DNA from: Erythrocercus mccallii
Lineage: Eukaryota; Chordata; Aves; Passeriformes; Dicruridae
Direction: 5' to 3'
Assembly: GCA_013397435.1 (NCBI GenBank)
Contig: VZRG01000371.1
Coordinates: 99,443 to 163,442 of the forward strand
DNA length: 64,000 bases
Of the stretch, positions 25,436 through 37,438 are shown piece after piece (position 1 is the stretch's first letter; each line of letters starts with the position of its first letter). The notes under the pieces were generated by a model. That model did not search any database and was not told the origin of the DNA. It saw only the letters and a list, made by a program, of their open reading frames with translations. Both the position numbers and the translations under genes were made by a program.

Positions 25436-25579
25436 ATCATAGAGATCTTTGTAAATTCTGACCTTCTTAGTCACCTGTACATGATATATCTTTTTAAGGG
25501 ACCTAAAATCATAGAGATCTTTGTAAATTCTGACCTTCTTAGTCACCTGTACATGATATATCTTTTTAAGGGACCTAAA
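25436..25579. repeat. Exact tandem duplication of a 72-bp unit (2 copies)
   Basis: Copy 1 is 25436-25507 and copy 2 is 25508-25579. Each starts atcatagagatctttgtaaa and ends aagggacctaaa, and I find no difference between the two across all 72 bases. Because 72 is a multiple of three, open frames on both strands carry a 24-residue peptide twice, which is a by-product. Identity means a recent event, or an active variable-number tandem repeat, or an assembly artefact. The unit is ordinary AT-rich sequence with no named repeat content. Confidence 0.97.
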
Positions 25580-26074
25580 GCCCACAGTTTTGGCTTTTGT
25601 TTCAGACAAAATATACTTCCAACAGAGTATTAAAAAGTATCACTCCCTTCTAGAAGAGAGAACAGGAAACGTTGCATGTTGTTGTTATTGGCATTCTTGC
25701 TTCCATTTTTTCTGACAAAGCAGACAGTGGAAAAACAAATAAAACAAGTCCATTCTTTTTCTCTAATGCCAATAAAGATATCTGTTTGAGGTGGAAAGTG
25801 TGGTCTTTACTACTTTAGGTAAATGTGAAACTGTGAATGTGACAGAAACAGGGTGATTCTCTTCCAGGAAACTTCTCATGAAGGTAAATCCTCTGGGAAC
25901 ACATTCAGCAGGAGCAGAGATGTAGAAAGAGATCTACATAGACACAGTTTTGTGTATGATTAGAGGAAAGCTGCTCTAGCAAAAGTACAGTGTTTCTATT
26001 GAATCAGAAAGTTTGTGTTGGAAAGTTTGGCAAAACTAATGATTTATGTATTTTTTTATTCCATGGAAACAAGC
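25580..26074. other. Non-coding spacer
   Basis: Unique-looking sequence between the 72-bp duplication and an old CR1 copy. No exon, hairpin or repeat seen. Confidence 0.55.
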
Positions 26075-26250
26075 AAAGTAAGCTGGAAGGGAACCTTATT
26101 GGTCATCTAGTCAAACTGCTCAGGATTAGAACAACTTATCGTGTTTCCATGAGATGTTTGCTTGATTTGCTATCTTGGAGGATTTCACACTTTTTCTGGG
26201 CAATTTAATACAGGTTTTTTGTTAAATTTCTTGGTAAAAGATTGGGGATG
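26075..26250 (-). mobile_element. Old CR1 LINE 3' fragment
   Basis: The plus strand reads agctggaagggaacc, then 'ttggtcatctagtcaaactg', then 'ttggaggatttcacactttttctgggcaatttaatacagg' and 'aaatttcttggtaaaagat'. This is the reverse complement of the CR1 3' region in the right order ('ggaagggacc / gatcatctagtccaac / ggagactccacaacctctctgggcaacctgttccag / aaagtttttcc'). It is strongly diverged, short, and carries no coding remnant. Confidence 0.72.
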
Positions 26251-26626
26251 GTTTTAAATATGTTACTTATCTATTTCAAAGTTATAGAGAAAGAGAGTTC
26301 TTACTGAAGTATCTTGTGCTTGACTTGTCCTAAATGAAATCCTGCATGCGCACTAGAAAGGTAGTTACCACAAAGGGTTAAAATCTGTCACAAGACAAGT
26401 GTTTTTTACTTGCCTTCAGATATTTACATGTTAAGTGTAGGCCTGTTACCCTTGGCTCCCTTTATAGAAACAGGCACCTTTGAAGGATAATTAATCTTTC
26501 CTTTTCAGCCACTCAACCTTTGGGAGGTGGAAACTCGTGATTTCCTACAGCTATTTCTTTGAATAAAGCCACTCCACTTTCCTCTGTTTCATGCTTGCTT
26601 TGCAGGAGTATGCAGGTAACAAAGTT

Positions 26627-26669
26627 TGGTTTGGCTTTTTTGTTTTTTTTGTTTTTTGGGTTTTTTTTA
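26627..26669. repeat. T/G-rich low-complexity tract
   Basis: T-runs of six to eight are separated by G or GGG. Confidence 0.8.
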
Positions 26670-28219
26670 GAAACAGTGAATTTTAAGCACTCAGAAGATT
26701 ATTTATTAGATGTTTAAGGAAAGCAAGTTTCAGACTCAAGAGGATTTGTTATTCAGAACAAGTGCCGTAAGCTGTCAGAGAGCCAAAATATTATAATGTA
26801 ATCTTAATGTTCTATCATAATTTAGTTTAATGTCAGATATAAAACATATTCTATGCATTCTGTCTGAATAATACTAAAACCAATACACTTTGCTGGCAAA
26901 TTATCTTAGATAAGGGGGTTTGTTTGAGAACGCTGCAAGCTCTCATGAAAGGAGACTACATTTTCATTTTGGAGCTGCTTCCTTTGCATCAAATTTTCCA
27001 AGACTCCCAAGTGAACATTTAATGCCTAATTGAAAGAGAAAGAAAACAAATTGAAATATTTCTTTGAATTCTCTCTCTGTATGTGTAACCCAATACATAA
27101 TGTGATTTAGATCCTGATTATCGTTGTCATTTTCCTTTATTTGCAGCTGAGTATACACACTTTTCCTCTTTTTAAAACAAGACTGTAGTCTATAAGGCTA
27201 CACAGTTGTCCAGATTCACCCATTTCATGAGTTGCTTCTCACATGGGAGGCTTTTTCTCTCATGCTTATATTTCTCCTGTTACAGTGTGAAATGTCCAAG
27301 AGTAGAAAGTGCCAAACACTCCAACAGGTCTACAGTGATTTCATTAGTGTCTTAAAATCCTGTCTAGAGGATTTTCTTGGAGTTTCTTCAGTGAAGATTT
27401 TAGTCCATTAGTAGATTTTTATTGCACATGAGTAAACTTACTCTCAAATGCTACCAGCTGTACAAATCTAGAAGTCAAACCATAAGCTATTTCACTCTCC
27501 AGACACTTGTTTAGCCTAATTTACTGATGCTAGTATTTAATAATTTGGTCATAACTCCAGTAGTTTTATTTCTAATGGACCTCAAAACTTTATGTGAAGC
27601 TAATTATATAAAATCATAGGAGTTGCAAATTTTATGTTTTAGTTATTTTTTTGCTACCAACTTCTCTTATTACTTTCTATATTTCTTCATTCTCAAATTT
27701 AGCACTATGATTTATTTACTCACAGCATTAAATGATGAAAAATAAAATAACTTTTAAATTGAAATTCATTCAAGATTTTGATAATGTTTTCTTACATATC
27801 TCAAGCTTGTCTTGCATACACCAGTTTTTCTTTACCCAAGATGTTTCACCTATGTGCTGGTACATTTTCTCTAACAGAGAGAAAATAGAATTAAATGCTA
27901 CTGAGAAGAATGTTGCATAAATAAAGAAGAAAAGTGAAGCAATTCACTATTTTTTTACTCTGGGTTTTCCGTTACTTTTGTTTTATTTTAGAATTTCTGC
28001 TATCATGATAATATGTCAAGGCTGCTCTTTGCAAGCTCTTGCAGCACCAGATGCTTTGAAAAGGTGAAGGTTGTTGATATTATTAATGGAAAATTTCAGG
28101 ATGTAGCAGATTACACCACTCCTGTCAGAACGGGCTGAACACCTCTGCAGGAGAGGGGGAGATAACAGTGCTTCTGACCAGTTTTACTGTATTAGTCAAT
28201 AACATTTAGAGAATAAAAA

Positions 28220-28260
28220 TTAAATATTTGTAATGGCTCCACAGATCTACAAATATTTAA
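28220..28260. repeat. Perfect inverted repeat, 13-bp arms, 15-nt loop
   Basis: ttaaatatttgta (28220-28232) pairs exactly with tacaaatatttaa (28248-28260). The arms are almost wholly A/T, so chance formation is more likely than for the G/C-bearing palindrome at 44970. Confidence 0.9.
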
Positions 28261-29598
28261 AGACAAAAATGTAGCTGGAAATGTTTGTCAAATAATGTCC
28301 AGGAAATTACATTTGTTGGTAGTTTTTTCAGTTAGGAGAAGAAAAGAGTTGAATTCTTGGAAAATGATCCATTGTGAATATGCTGAGTTTTGGAGGAAGA
28401 AAAAAGTGCAAGATTCGAATACAGCGTGTGTTAGTAAGACTGAATTTGGCCTGATTTTAGGTGCCACATTTACCTTATCTTATCCTGTTTTGACTATGTG
28501 CAATGTTCATTCCTTGGTCTTTATACTTACAAGTCATATTTTATCTCTGGTAATTTGGAACTAATATATTCCTTGAGAATTCCTAAACTATAACATATTT
28601 TCTCTAATGAGAGCCCTGGTATGAAAAGTATTTAGTCTTAGCTGCTACCACACACCAATAAAGTACCAGCAATAGACTGGAATTAAGCTCCTTTGCAGTC
28701 CCTGTGTGTTAACACTGTTTGCTTGCTAAGCTGCAGCCACACCAGTGTGTATTGCTTTTTTCTTAAAGAACCAGCCCCAACACTCCCTCTGGCTGCAGAA
28801 TTCCTCAAACTAATGAGCACAGTGGTGTGGGAGAAGATTTCAATGTGACATCTCCTAAGAAACACCAAAGAGAAGAGGATGCTTGTGGGTTCCCATGGCT
28901 CTTTCACACACATTAAGGAATAATGATACTACAGTGAATAATGTACTGGAATTATATACTCTAATGTATTGATATAATTTACATATAAAAACTTTTTCAT
29001 TTGTTAAACTTCCGGCTCATTTACTCTTTTTTTGTGTTTTAAGCAACTGTGATTGAGGGTGCTTCTTATTTTGGAAGATAGGGCAGGTGATATCTGTGAC
29101 AGAATAACTGAAGAACTGCAGAATGCAGGTAATTGTACAAGTATTTGGATAAAGTGTTGCTCTTTGGAGCCTGAGTCTCTTATTCACATCACTTGCTGCA
29201 GTGCTGCTTTACAGGAGGCTGCCAGTATGCCCCATGTAGCTTTGCCATAATTTGAATGTAATCATATTAACTTCCTATCAAATAAGTATTGTAACTGGAA
29301 TCCTGGCTAACATCTTACTCTCTGCTATAATTGTAGTCTCTCTATTAATATAAAGAATTAGTGAGTGTAAATAGAAGAGTAAAAAGTTCTAGCCAAAACT
29401 CTGGGTAGTCTTGATGTGCTCAGCAAGGACGCTTTATGCATAGCTGCCTGCTATGCAGATCACTGCTTTATCTCAGCTTGGCACCAGAATGATTCAGAGG
29501 GCAATGTTGAGTTAATCTGCCATCCCAAGAGACTTAGTTTGGTGGAGTTTTGAAGCCTAGTTTTGAAGGCTATTAATTTTTTCCTTGCTGGTAGAATG

Positions 29599-29616
29599 TA
29601 TTTATTTATTTATTTT
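29599..29616. repeat. Short (TATT)n simple repeat
   Basis: About four tandem tetramers. It may vary in length between individuals. Confidence 0.8.
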
Positions 29617-31058
29617 AAAAATCACTATGAGCCGATGATCATGTTTCGAAGTTAGAACTTTCTCTCATCTGTCTTTCTGACCCTTGTGGTGATACCCCAG
29701 AATGCATTTCCTCTTTCAGAGGAGGCTGCTGCCTGTTGCCTCACCTCAGGACAGCAGGCAGGGCTGCAGCAGCCTCACCACTCTCTCCACAGGCAAATTT
29801 TATGTTGTGTCAGGTCTGCCTTTACACAGGGAGAATACTTGCATTGCAGGAATATGTCTCAACATTTTATGACACTGATGCTTATGATGTGAAATACTAG
29901 CTAGACATATTATTTTAAACCCAAGAGTGTAATGACATATTTTCTGCTCACTCTAACATGGTTCTGATTTTCAGGGCCAGCTATGCATTTGACCATGGGT
30001 GAAAAAACTGTGCGACATTTTGGTAGACAATATTTTTACTTTCTTAATACATGGAGGCTTGCAGTAAATAATGGGTAGAGTAGGCCCAGGGAGACTCTAA
30101 TGGATAGTGTGTGAAGATTAGGAGTAAGATGTGCCTGTTGGTTTCAAGAAGATATGTTTAGTGCAGCCCACAGAGCCCTGACCCTAGCCTCGTGGCATCC
30201 ATCCCAGAGAGTGAAATGTATTCCAGCAATAAATCACCAGATGTTGTTCTATTTGACTGTGTTAAAGCAGCAGTCTGCAAAAGCTAGGACCACCAATGTT
30301 GTTTCTGTTGCATATCTGCTCTAACCAAATCACTGCTGCTTTTTATGAGTAAATGTTACTGAGATGACTGAGAACATTATTTAGTAAGCACAGGTCTGTG
30401 GTGTTCATCACCCAACAATCTATGCTTGATTTGCAGTGCACGTTGTTTCCTTGGAGAATATCTTGACATATTGAAACCAAATTTTGCTGTTTTCACATCT
30501 TCACAGTCCTTCAGCTCTTGCTATGAAAATTATAATCATTGTTTCCAGTTACCTAAAAAACCTAAACCTTGAAACAAAACATCATTTAAGCTTGCCCTAA
30601 ATAAAAATTTATAATTTAAAGAACACTTAATTATATTGCAAAAGTTTTCCATTGTGGAGCCTATGTTTTGCTGGACCAGATTCTGCTCTGCTTTTAGCCA
30701 TCTGAAGAAGTATCCTTCTTTTACAGCTTGTAATACTCCAAACTCTTTTTGGTTTGTTTTCTTAGCGTGAAAAAGAGGGCAAGATGTCACTCTTCAAAAA
30801 ATTCCATTCATTTTCTTGACAGTGCTACACATACAGCCAGATTTTTCAGGTGGGGTGAGAAGAGCAATACTTTGCATGGAAAATGTGCAATATTGAAGTA
30901 TTCCTCTCTTAAAAAGAATTAAACAACAAACCAACAAAACATAAAGTAATTGATTCCTATTTTAAAAGACACTTCAAGCACTCATACAAGCACAGATAGC
31001 ACTAATGTTTTTGTCCTGCTCCACTCTTTGGCTGACCAGGATGAAGATTCACTAGTGA

Positions 31059-31110
31059 AAATATATATACATATATTTGTATATGCGTATCTGTATATGT
31101 GTGTGTATTA
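31059..31110. repeat. Imperfect (TA)/(TG) dinucleotide tract
   Basis: Alternating purine-pyrimidine sequence drifts from TA-rich (atatatatac) to TG-rich (tatgtgtgtgta). It is a decayed microsatellite. Confidence 0.8.
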
Positions 31111-33254
31111 GTGCTACTGTAGAAGTCCAAAAATAATGAAATTTCAAGAAAAAGGTATAATACTGTAATGCTGAAGTAATGGATCTTTCTGAAACATTTA
31201 CCAAGAGACTAGTGTCTCACTGGGGTGATGGTGACTCGAGAGTGGAGATGTTGGCCACGTTCTTAAAGCACATCATAAGGTGTGGTAATAAAAGGTGACT
31301 TGTAAAACTGTTTGCCACTAAGTCTCTCAGGTTCAGAAAACTGTTCCAGCTTTGGGAAGGAGTCTGAGCAATTTGGGTTGTCCTGCACTCTGCCTTCTCT
31401 GCAGCCACAGAATGGGGTACTGTTATTTTTTCAGATGTTCAGATCTCTGCTAGATATCCCCTTTACTGTCTTCACTGGTTCCTATTCCATCTGGCACTCT
31501 TCTGGATGGGCAAAGTTCTCCAGGAGTTGGTGTGTTTTCTCTAAAAGTGGTCCAGATTTTTGAGTTGATAGGAATGTACTGGGTCAGTGCTTAAGGCTTT
31601 GAATTTTTCCAACAAGTTTTGCACAGCTTTAGCTCACAATAGCAGAGAATTTTGAGAAAGGGTTATACTCAGTTGGATTCTGCAGAGATTTGCTAATTCC
31701 CTGGCAGTAATATTGAAACATTGAAGAGCTGGAGTTAATTGGGAAAGACTGTAGGATGAAGATGGCAACTAAATATGTGAGAGTTCAAGTCTCAGGGAGC
31801 CTGAGCTTTAATAAACTCATCCTGCTAGCTTTTAATATCACCAGAAAGTGCAGGAATCCTGCCTCTGTTTCTGTGTAAGAGCTTGGTGTACCATACCTCT
31901 GAAATGTCTCTTCCTTACAAAATAAAACCAGAATATATTAAATAATTTTGACATTGTGGACCATGGGTTTCAATGTCTTCAATGTTACTGGAGGGCACCA
32001 GTGTCATTTCTGCTCCTGGAACAACTATGCTTTCATTCCCTTAACAGGGACCTTTTATGGGATTTTTTTTCACATGCTTCCCACTTATTTTTCTCAATGA
32101 TCTTCCAGATAAATTATTCAAAGGGGTTTTGGCTGTAGGCTACTGTTGCCTTTTCTTGGCATGGTGTTGCTGAAACACATCATGCAGTCCCTCGGGACAT
32201 TTTCATGTGCCCACTATATGCAAAGACCTTTATTTAGCCTTTAAAAAGCCACTTGCACAATTCTGCAAACAAGGTCTGAATACATATGTCTCAACAGCTT
32301 TTATTTGAACAAAGCATGTGTGTGTGCAGAGCAGGTTTTGTACAAAAATAAGTCAATAGATAATATTTGCAGATGTCTCCCAACCCAGCAAAAGTTATCA
32401 CTAGAAATCACACCCACTTTCTTATGTGATCTGTTTGTGTATCAGAGCTGGTAGTAAAATGTCACAAAAATATCTATAAGATTGTTCAGCTGACTTGGAA
32501 ACTCGTTTGAGCTGGTTAGCAAGAAAATTTTAGCTAACACCAAATGTGATGCAACATGAGCACTTTTAGGGTTCTAATGTTCTAATCCTTGTGCTTGTTT
32601 GCTTACTGAAAAAGTTTCTACCCACCAGAATGAGAATGATTGCTCTTTTAGTGCCTTAAATCAAACATACCTGGAGGCCTCAAGATGAGAAAAATAAATA
32701 TTTGAAAAAAACCCTGTCTGTTTGCAAGGTTCTCCATAGCCTGGTTCCTCTCTGACACTTTCATTTTCCCCTTCAGAAACTTAAAAGGAATATGCAGAGA
32801 TCCTGGACACCTAAAACCAATACTAAAGAGGCTAAGAGGCAGGGCTTGTGAGTTGTGGGAGGAGATTATAAGCAAGAACAGGGTAGCCTTTCAAGGGTGT
32901 TTTAACCTTTATACATGCTTGACTGCTTTGAGCTCATCCTGTTTAGTAGAAAGTACAAAAATTAAACTAAACCAGAAGGGCAAAAACTTTGTTATATTCA
33001 ATATCAATAAATATTCAATAAGCAATATTCAATAAAAAGATTTAACAAACATTTTCTGCATATTCTTTGCTGGGAGAAAAAGGCTGCTCTTTCTTAAAAT
33101 ACCTTAAATTCTATTTTCACTGAAACCAACAATATTTGTCTCAGAATGTTTAGTTATTTGTAAGGAGGAGTTTTATATGCAGTAAAAAAACCCAGAGATA
33201 CCTTCAACCTTGCTCTTTTTTTGCTGCTATTGTTAATTTTACAGCATTTTTATT

Positions 33255-33420
33255 GGAACACAGATGCAGAAGGGATCTATTTGGATGATTGGGTCCAGAC
33301 CCATGCTTTGCAGTCAATGTCATTACATGTGCACAATACCCTCCATAAAACCTGATCAAAGACTATGAGTAGCTAGGAGTAGTCAGACTAAAAACCTATC
33401 TGAAGTTTTTTTCTGTATTT
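33255..33420 (-). mobile_element. Possible very old CR1 3' fragment
   Basis: Only the block 'gatgcagaagggatctatttggatgattgggtccagaccc' recalls the antisense CR1 3' wording ('ggaagggacctctggagatcatctagtccaacccc'). The rest is too diverged to align by eye. Chance resemblance is possible. Confidence 0.33.
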
Positions 33421-36400
33421 CAATGCTGTAAAGACTACAGGTCTTTATTCAATTTCCAAGCTATGATTTTTTTATCTTTTCTTACTAGCTAGTCATCCAT
33501 TAATATATACTGTGAAAGAACTAAATTAACAGAGGGATATTGTAACATTTTGTGAATCCAGTTAAATTCTCCAGACCAGAGAATACTGTGCCAATAGAAA
33601 TATTTGCATAGTACTAAAAATTAATGTATGTGGAAGAATATAAATCAAGTAATTCAATGTGAGCTTTTAAAGCTTTCACATGATTTTCACATCTTGCTTG
33701 AACAATGTAAAAGATACGCTGGTAGTAATGTCTGAAAGTGCAACCAGGTACATTGTACATGTGTTATAATTTAAAACACATAATGATAGAAATGACTACT
33801 TATTATTGTCATTTATGCAAAGCCAGTGTGAAACTATTACTTTTATAGAGGCTTGGAAATGTAAATAGTTTTGAAGGATTGGAAACATATAAATATGCAG
33901 GTATGAGAGTCTATTCACCCTTTGATGTGGTAATGGCTAAGTCCTGCACGGACTGTGCTCCTTTCACAAGCCATGCAGACATAGTAGGGCAGGGAGTTTC
34001 TCATCTGTGAGGGTAGGCTCGTGGGGAAGAAATACATCCTGATTTCTGAAAGAGACATGACAGACCCTAAATACAGGGCTAGGCTTTCTCTAAAGGTTTC
34101 CTTACCCTTTTCTTCCCTGCTTCAGGGAAGTGAGTCATGAGATTTGCTGCTGTTTATCCATCACCCTCCAGCTCTCGTGTTGCTCAGGGGCAATTGGTAC
34201 ATTACCCTGTGCACTGATGTATCTACCAAGGTGACAAAAATATGCCCTTTGAGGGGTATTGCAGCAGACTGGTCCTTCTCCTGGAGTCTTCTTGCAGCTG
34301 ACTGACTAGCAGAAAGGAAGACGTGGGACAGATTTGAACTGATTTATTCCACACTTGGGAATCAGGCTATGGAGTGATGGTACACATCATGTTTGGGTGA
34401 AGCAACAAATGTGATACATATGCTAAAATGGGGAGACTGCTCAAATAAGTGCACAGTCTGGCCATTGGAACCATCATCCATTTTAAACACTTTCCTATTT
34501 TGTGACAGCTCTTGTATATTTTTATGTTTGCTTACATATTCACAGAGCGCCTTCTTTTCTGCAAATAACCATATTTGTAGAACAACAAAGTGCAGAGAAC
34601 CCCAGCCAGAGATTGCACTTGTGCTACAATGCAGGATGAATTCTTGAGGAAGAAGAATTTCAGGGACTGATCATGAGTATTGCTCACATTAAGGTAACCT
34701 GCCTTGTCTTACTCTTCAAAGTACTAGGGAAGTACACCCGTGGGATTCCTTGTTTGTTCATTCTAGTTATTTCCAGGCTGGAATTAAGCAGGAGTTTACA
34801 GCTATGGCTATTCTTCACCACTGCAGGTCTTGAGCCCACAAAATATGTAATAAAATCAAGGGAGATTCCTCTCCAACCCTTTTGCTTTGATTGTCACCAA
34901 AGTTTATGGCACAGTTTCCAATCCACGCTTGTTCAATGTCCCCAACCTCTACCAAGTAGCAGAGATTTAACATTTTGTCTCCAAAGGCACTATGGTGTGT
35001 GCTTCTGAAAGGGTATTTTGGAATCTTGACTATGAAATGGAATCCTTCTGTCCTTGTAAAACATACAGTTTCAAAGGAAGGCTGGGTAGATGAAGTTGAG
35101 GGTTTTTCTGAAACATTGAGGCCTATTGCTGTGATTATACCACATCCACTCCTCCTTCTGCTCATCTCTAAAATATTCAGACAAGCAGAGATTTGTTCAT
35201 GCAGATATCTACAGAGGCATAGTTTCTTAACAAGACGAGCTCTGCATCTAGAGAAATCACAGTACCTTGCTAGTTTTTGTACCTATTTTTCTGTAGTGTA
35301 AAAGTCTGCATTATCTGAATGGGGTGAAGAAAGTGTCACACCATAGAGACAGTTAGAAAGAACTGTGGTAAACAAAGAAGTGAGTTTTGCCTCATATCCT
35401 ATAGATTGTATATGTTTGGTAGAGTTATTGTTTGCTTGTTATAATTATTCAGTCAGCATCTTGAAAAAATTCCATAGGTGTATGCACTGTTCCAAAATAT
35501 AGGAATCTCATTATAAAATGTATAGTCAATGAATAATTTGTTGATCCTTTTGAAAGACACAGTCTGACCACAAAGTGGCTTATTAAAATGGCTGCAATGT
35601 ATTATTTTCCATAGCAGGCTTAAACAGATAAAAGAGTGGTATTCATAGCAGTGTTTGGGTGGTTTGGCTGTCAGTGATCTTGTTTTAGTGATGTGATAAT
35701 AGGAAGTTCTACAGAGGAAAATTGAGCAAAGAGGAGGCTTTTGATGCTGACATAGAAAACAGGCTAGACTGAGTAATGATCTAAGGAGATGGTTGTCAGT
35801 GCCTAAATGGGAAGGGGGAGGAAGCAGGCTGCTATCTGTCAGCCTAGGGAATCTTCCACACAATTGTACTTCAGCTCCTCAAAATGTGTTCAAAATAGTT
35901 CAATGTATTTTAAAATAATAGTTCAAAAATACCACCTATGACCCATATGTATCCTTTGCCTAATGATTTCCTGCCACCTCCTGTTCTTGACCAAGACAGC
36001 TCAGAAGGAAAAATGAGTACTGTTTTCTTGAAAAGATGAATCCTTAAATGAAGTATTTTCAGTCCTTGAAGAGTCAGTAGGGTCCAGCTTCTGCTCTGGT
36101 GTGCCTTCTTTTTATTAAGATGTATTAAGAGGACAAAAAAAAATAGGTTACAGATATGGTAGCACAGATTGTTTCCTTTACATTATATGTGAGGATTTAT
36201 AGAAAATGATACACATTTACACAGACTAACCATGTCTAGGGAAAAAAAAAAAGATCAAGTTTCCAGCTCTAGGTCTTTGATTCTTAAGTTTTCCTGGACA
36301 AGACTGGATTAGTGATTGAGGCAATTTCCTAGTATTGACAATTCAGTCCTGTCAGAACAGAAGTAGGATGGATTTGAATTGGTGGAGTTACATTTTTTTC

Positions 36401-37410
36401 AGCACTCTCTTTCTTCAGTAGCTCTTTCTTCCTTCTTCACTTGTGTACAACTGTAGAGGACACAAATCAAAGCCAGGACCTTTTAGTAAGGAGTCCCTGT
36501 TTTTTTGCTTCTGAGCAAAAGGATTCTCAACTGATTGAGTTGTGGCTAAATTTGTGAACCCAGTAGGATTTGGTCTAGGACTTTGAACAGTGATATGGTT
36601 TCCATAAAGTAGGTGAGGGAATGCTGCAGTCTTTGTGTGTGGAACATGTGAAATTCTTTGTCAACACTAAGGAAGGCATAGCAAGTGAATAATCTGATTT
36701 AAACACTTGGGTGTTTATGGATGACCTCAAATGATTTAATACAGAGAAGTGCCATTTGAGGCAAAATTAATTCCAAGTGCTTGGAACACCATATCCAGCT
36801 TTGCTGCAATATCTAGATGCTCCTGTGAGCTTCTGTGATACTTAAAAGCTCAGGAATAAAAAATTTGACTACTCATATTTATATTGATTCTAGCCTTCAG
36901 AGAAGAGTACTTTTCAGGGTAAATTATCTGAGAGCTTCATAGCAAAATAGATTAAAAAAACTAAATAAGGAAAACCAGGAGAGGAAATACATGCCTCTTT
37001 AATTTGTAACGGCGTTAAAATGCTATGTAAGATCATTTTTTACTTCACAGTTACACTTGCAAACTGCTGGAAATATTTATAACCAATGAAAGCCACAGCA
37101 TGTGCAGGGAATTTCTTTCCTATTTTTAAGTGTGCCTAGAATATTTGAGTGTGATTTTGTGTCTCTTCCAATGTTCTCTGGTGAATAAAATGACAGTGCT
37201 CAGCTGTAAGTCCTGGCTCTACATTGCTGAATCTGCAATAAAAACCTCTTTGAATCAGGGGTAAGAAGAGCTACATTCTGCTGGAGTTATCACAAGTTTT
37301 GAATGGCCTTGACAAACAGAGACAGAAGTGCTTCACTTTTGACACACAAGAATATCCTTGTTTCAAAATCTTGTACACAGTATTGCCAAATCCTGATTTT
37401 ATTTGTAGGT

Positions 37411-37438
37411 TTCCAGATGATAATTTCCAGATGATAAT
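37411..37438. repeat. Exact 14-bp tandem duplication
   Basis: ttccagatgataat occurs twice head to tail (37411-37424 and 37425-37438). It is consistent with a simple replication-slippage duplication. Confidence 0.95.

Larger units (their letters stand above)
26251..33254. other. Non-coding AT-rich DNA with low-complexity tracts
   Basis: No exon recognised in 7 kb; open frames are at most 89 codons. Contents are a T/G tract at 26627-26669, a 13-bp-arm hairpin at 28220-28260 (listed separately), a (TATT)n stretch at 29599-29616, an alternating TA/TG tract at 31059-31110, and three near-copies of 'atattcaata' at about 32994-33034. Confidence 0.6.

Noticed and set aside
25397..25633. Overlapping 70-codon frames on both strands with a duplicated 24-residue segment
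   Set aside because: By-product of the in-frame 72-bp tandem duplication; mirror frames on both strands argue against coding.
35453..35863. 136-codon open frame, minus strand
   Set aside because: No recognisable family, no neighbouring splice or promoter context, and length within chance range.
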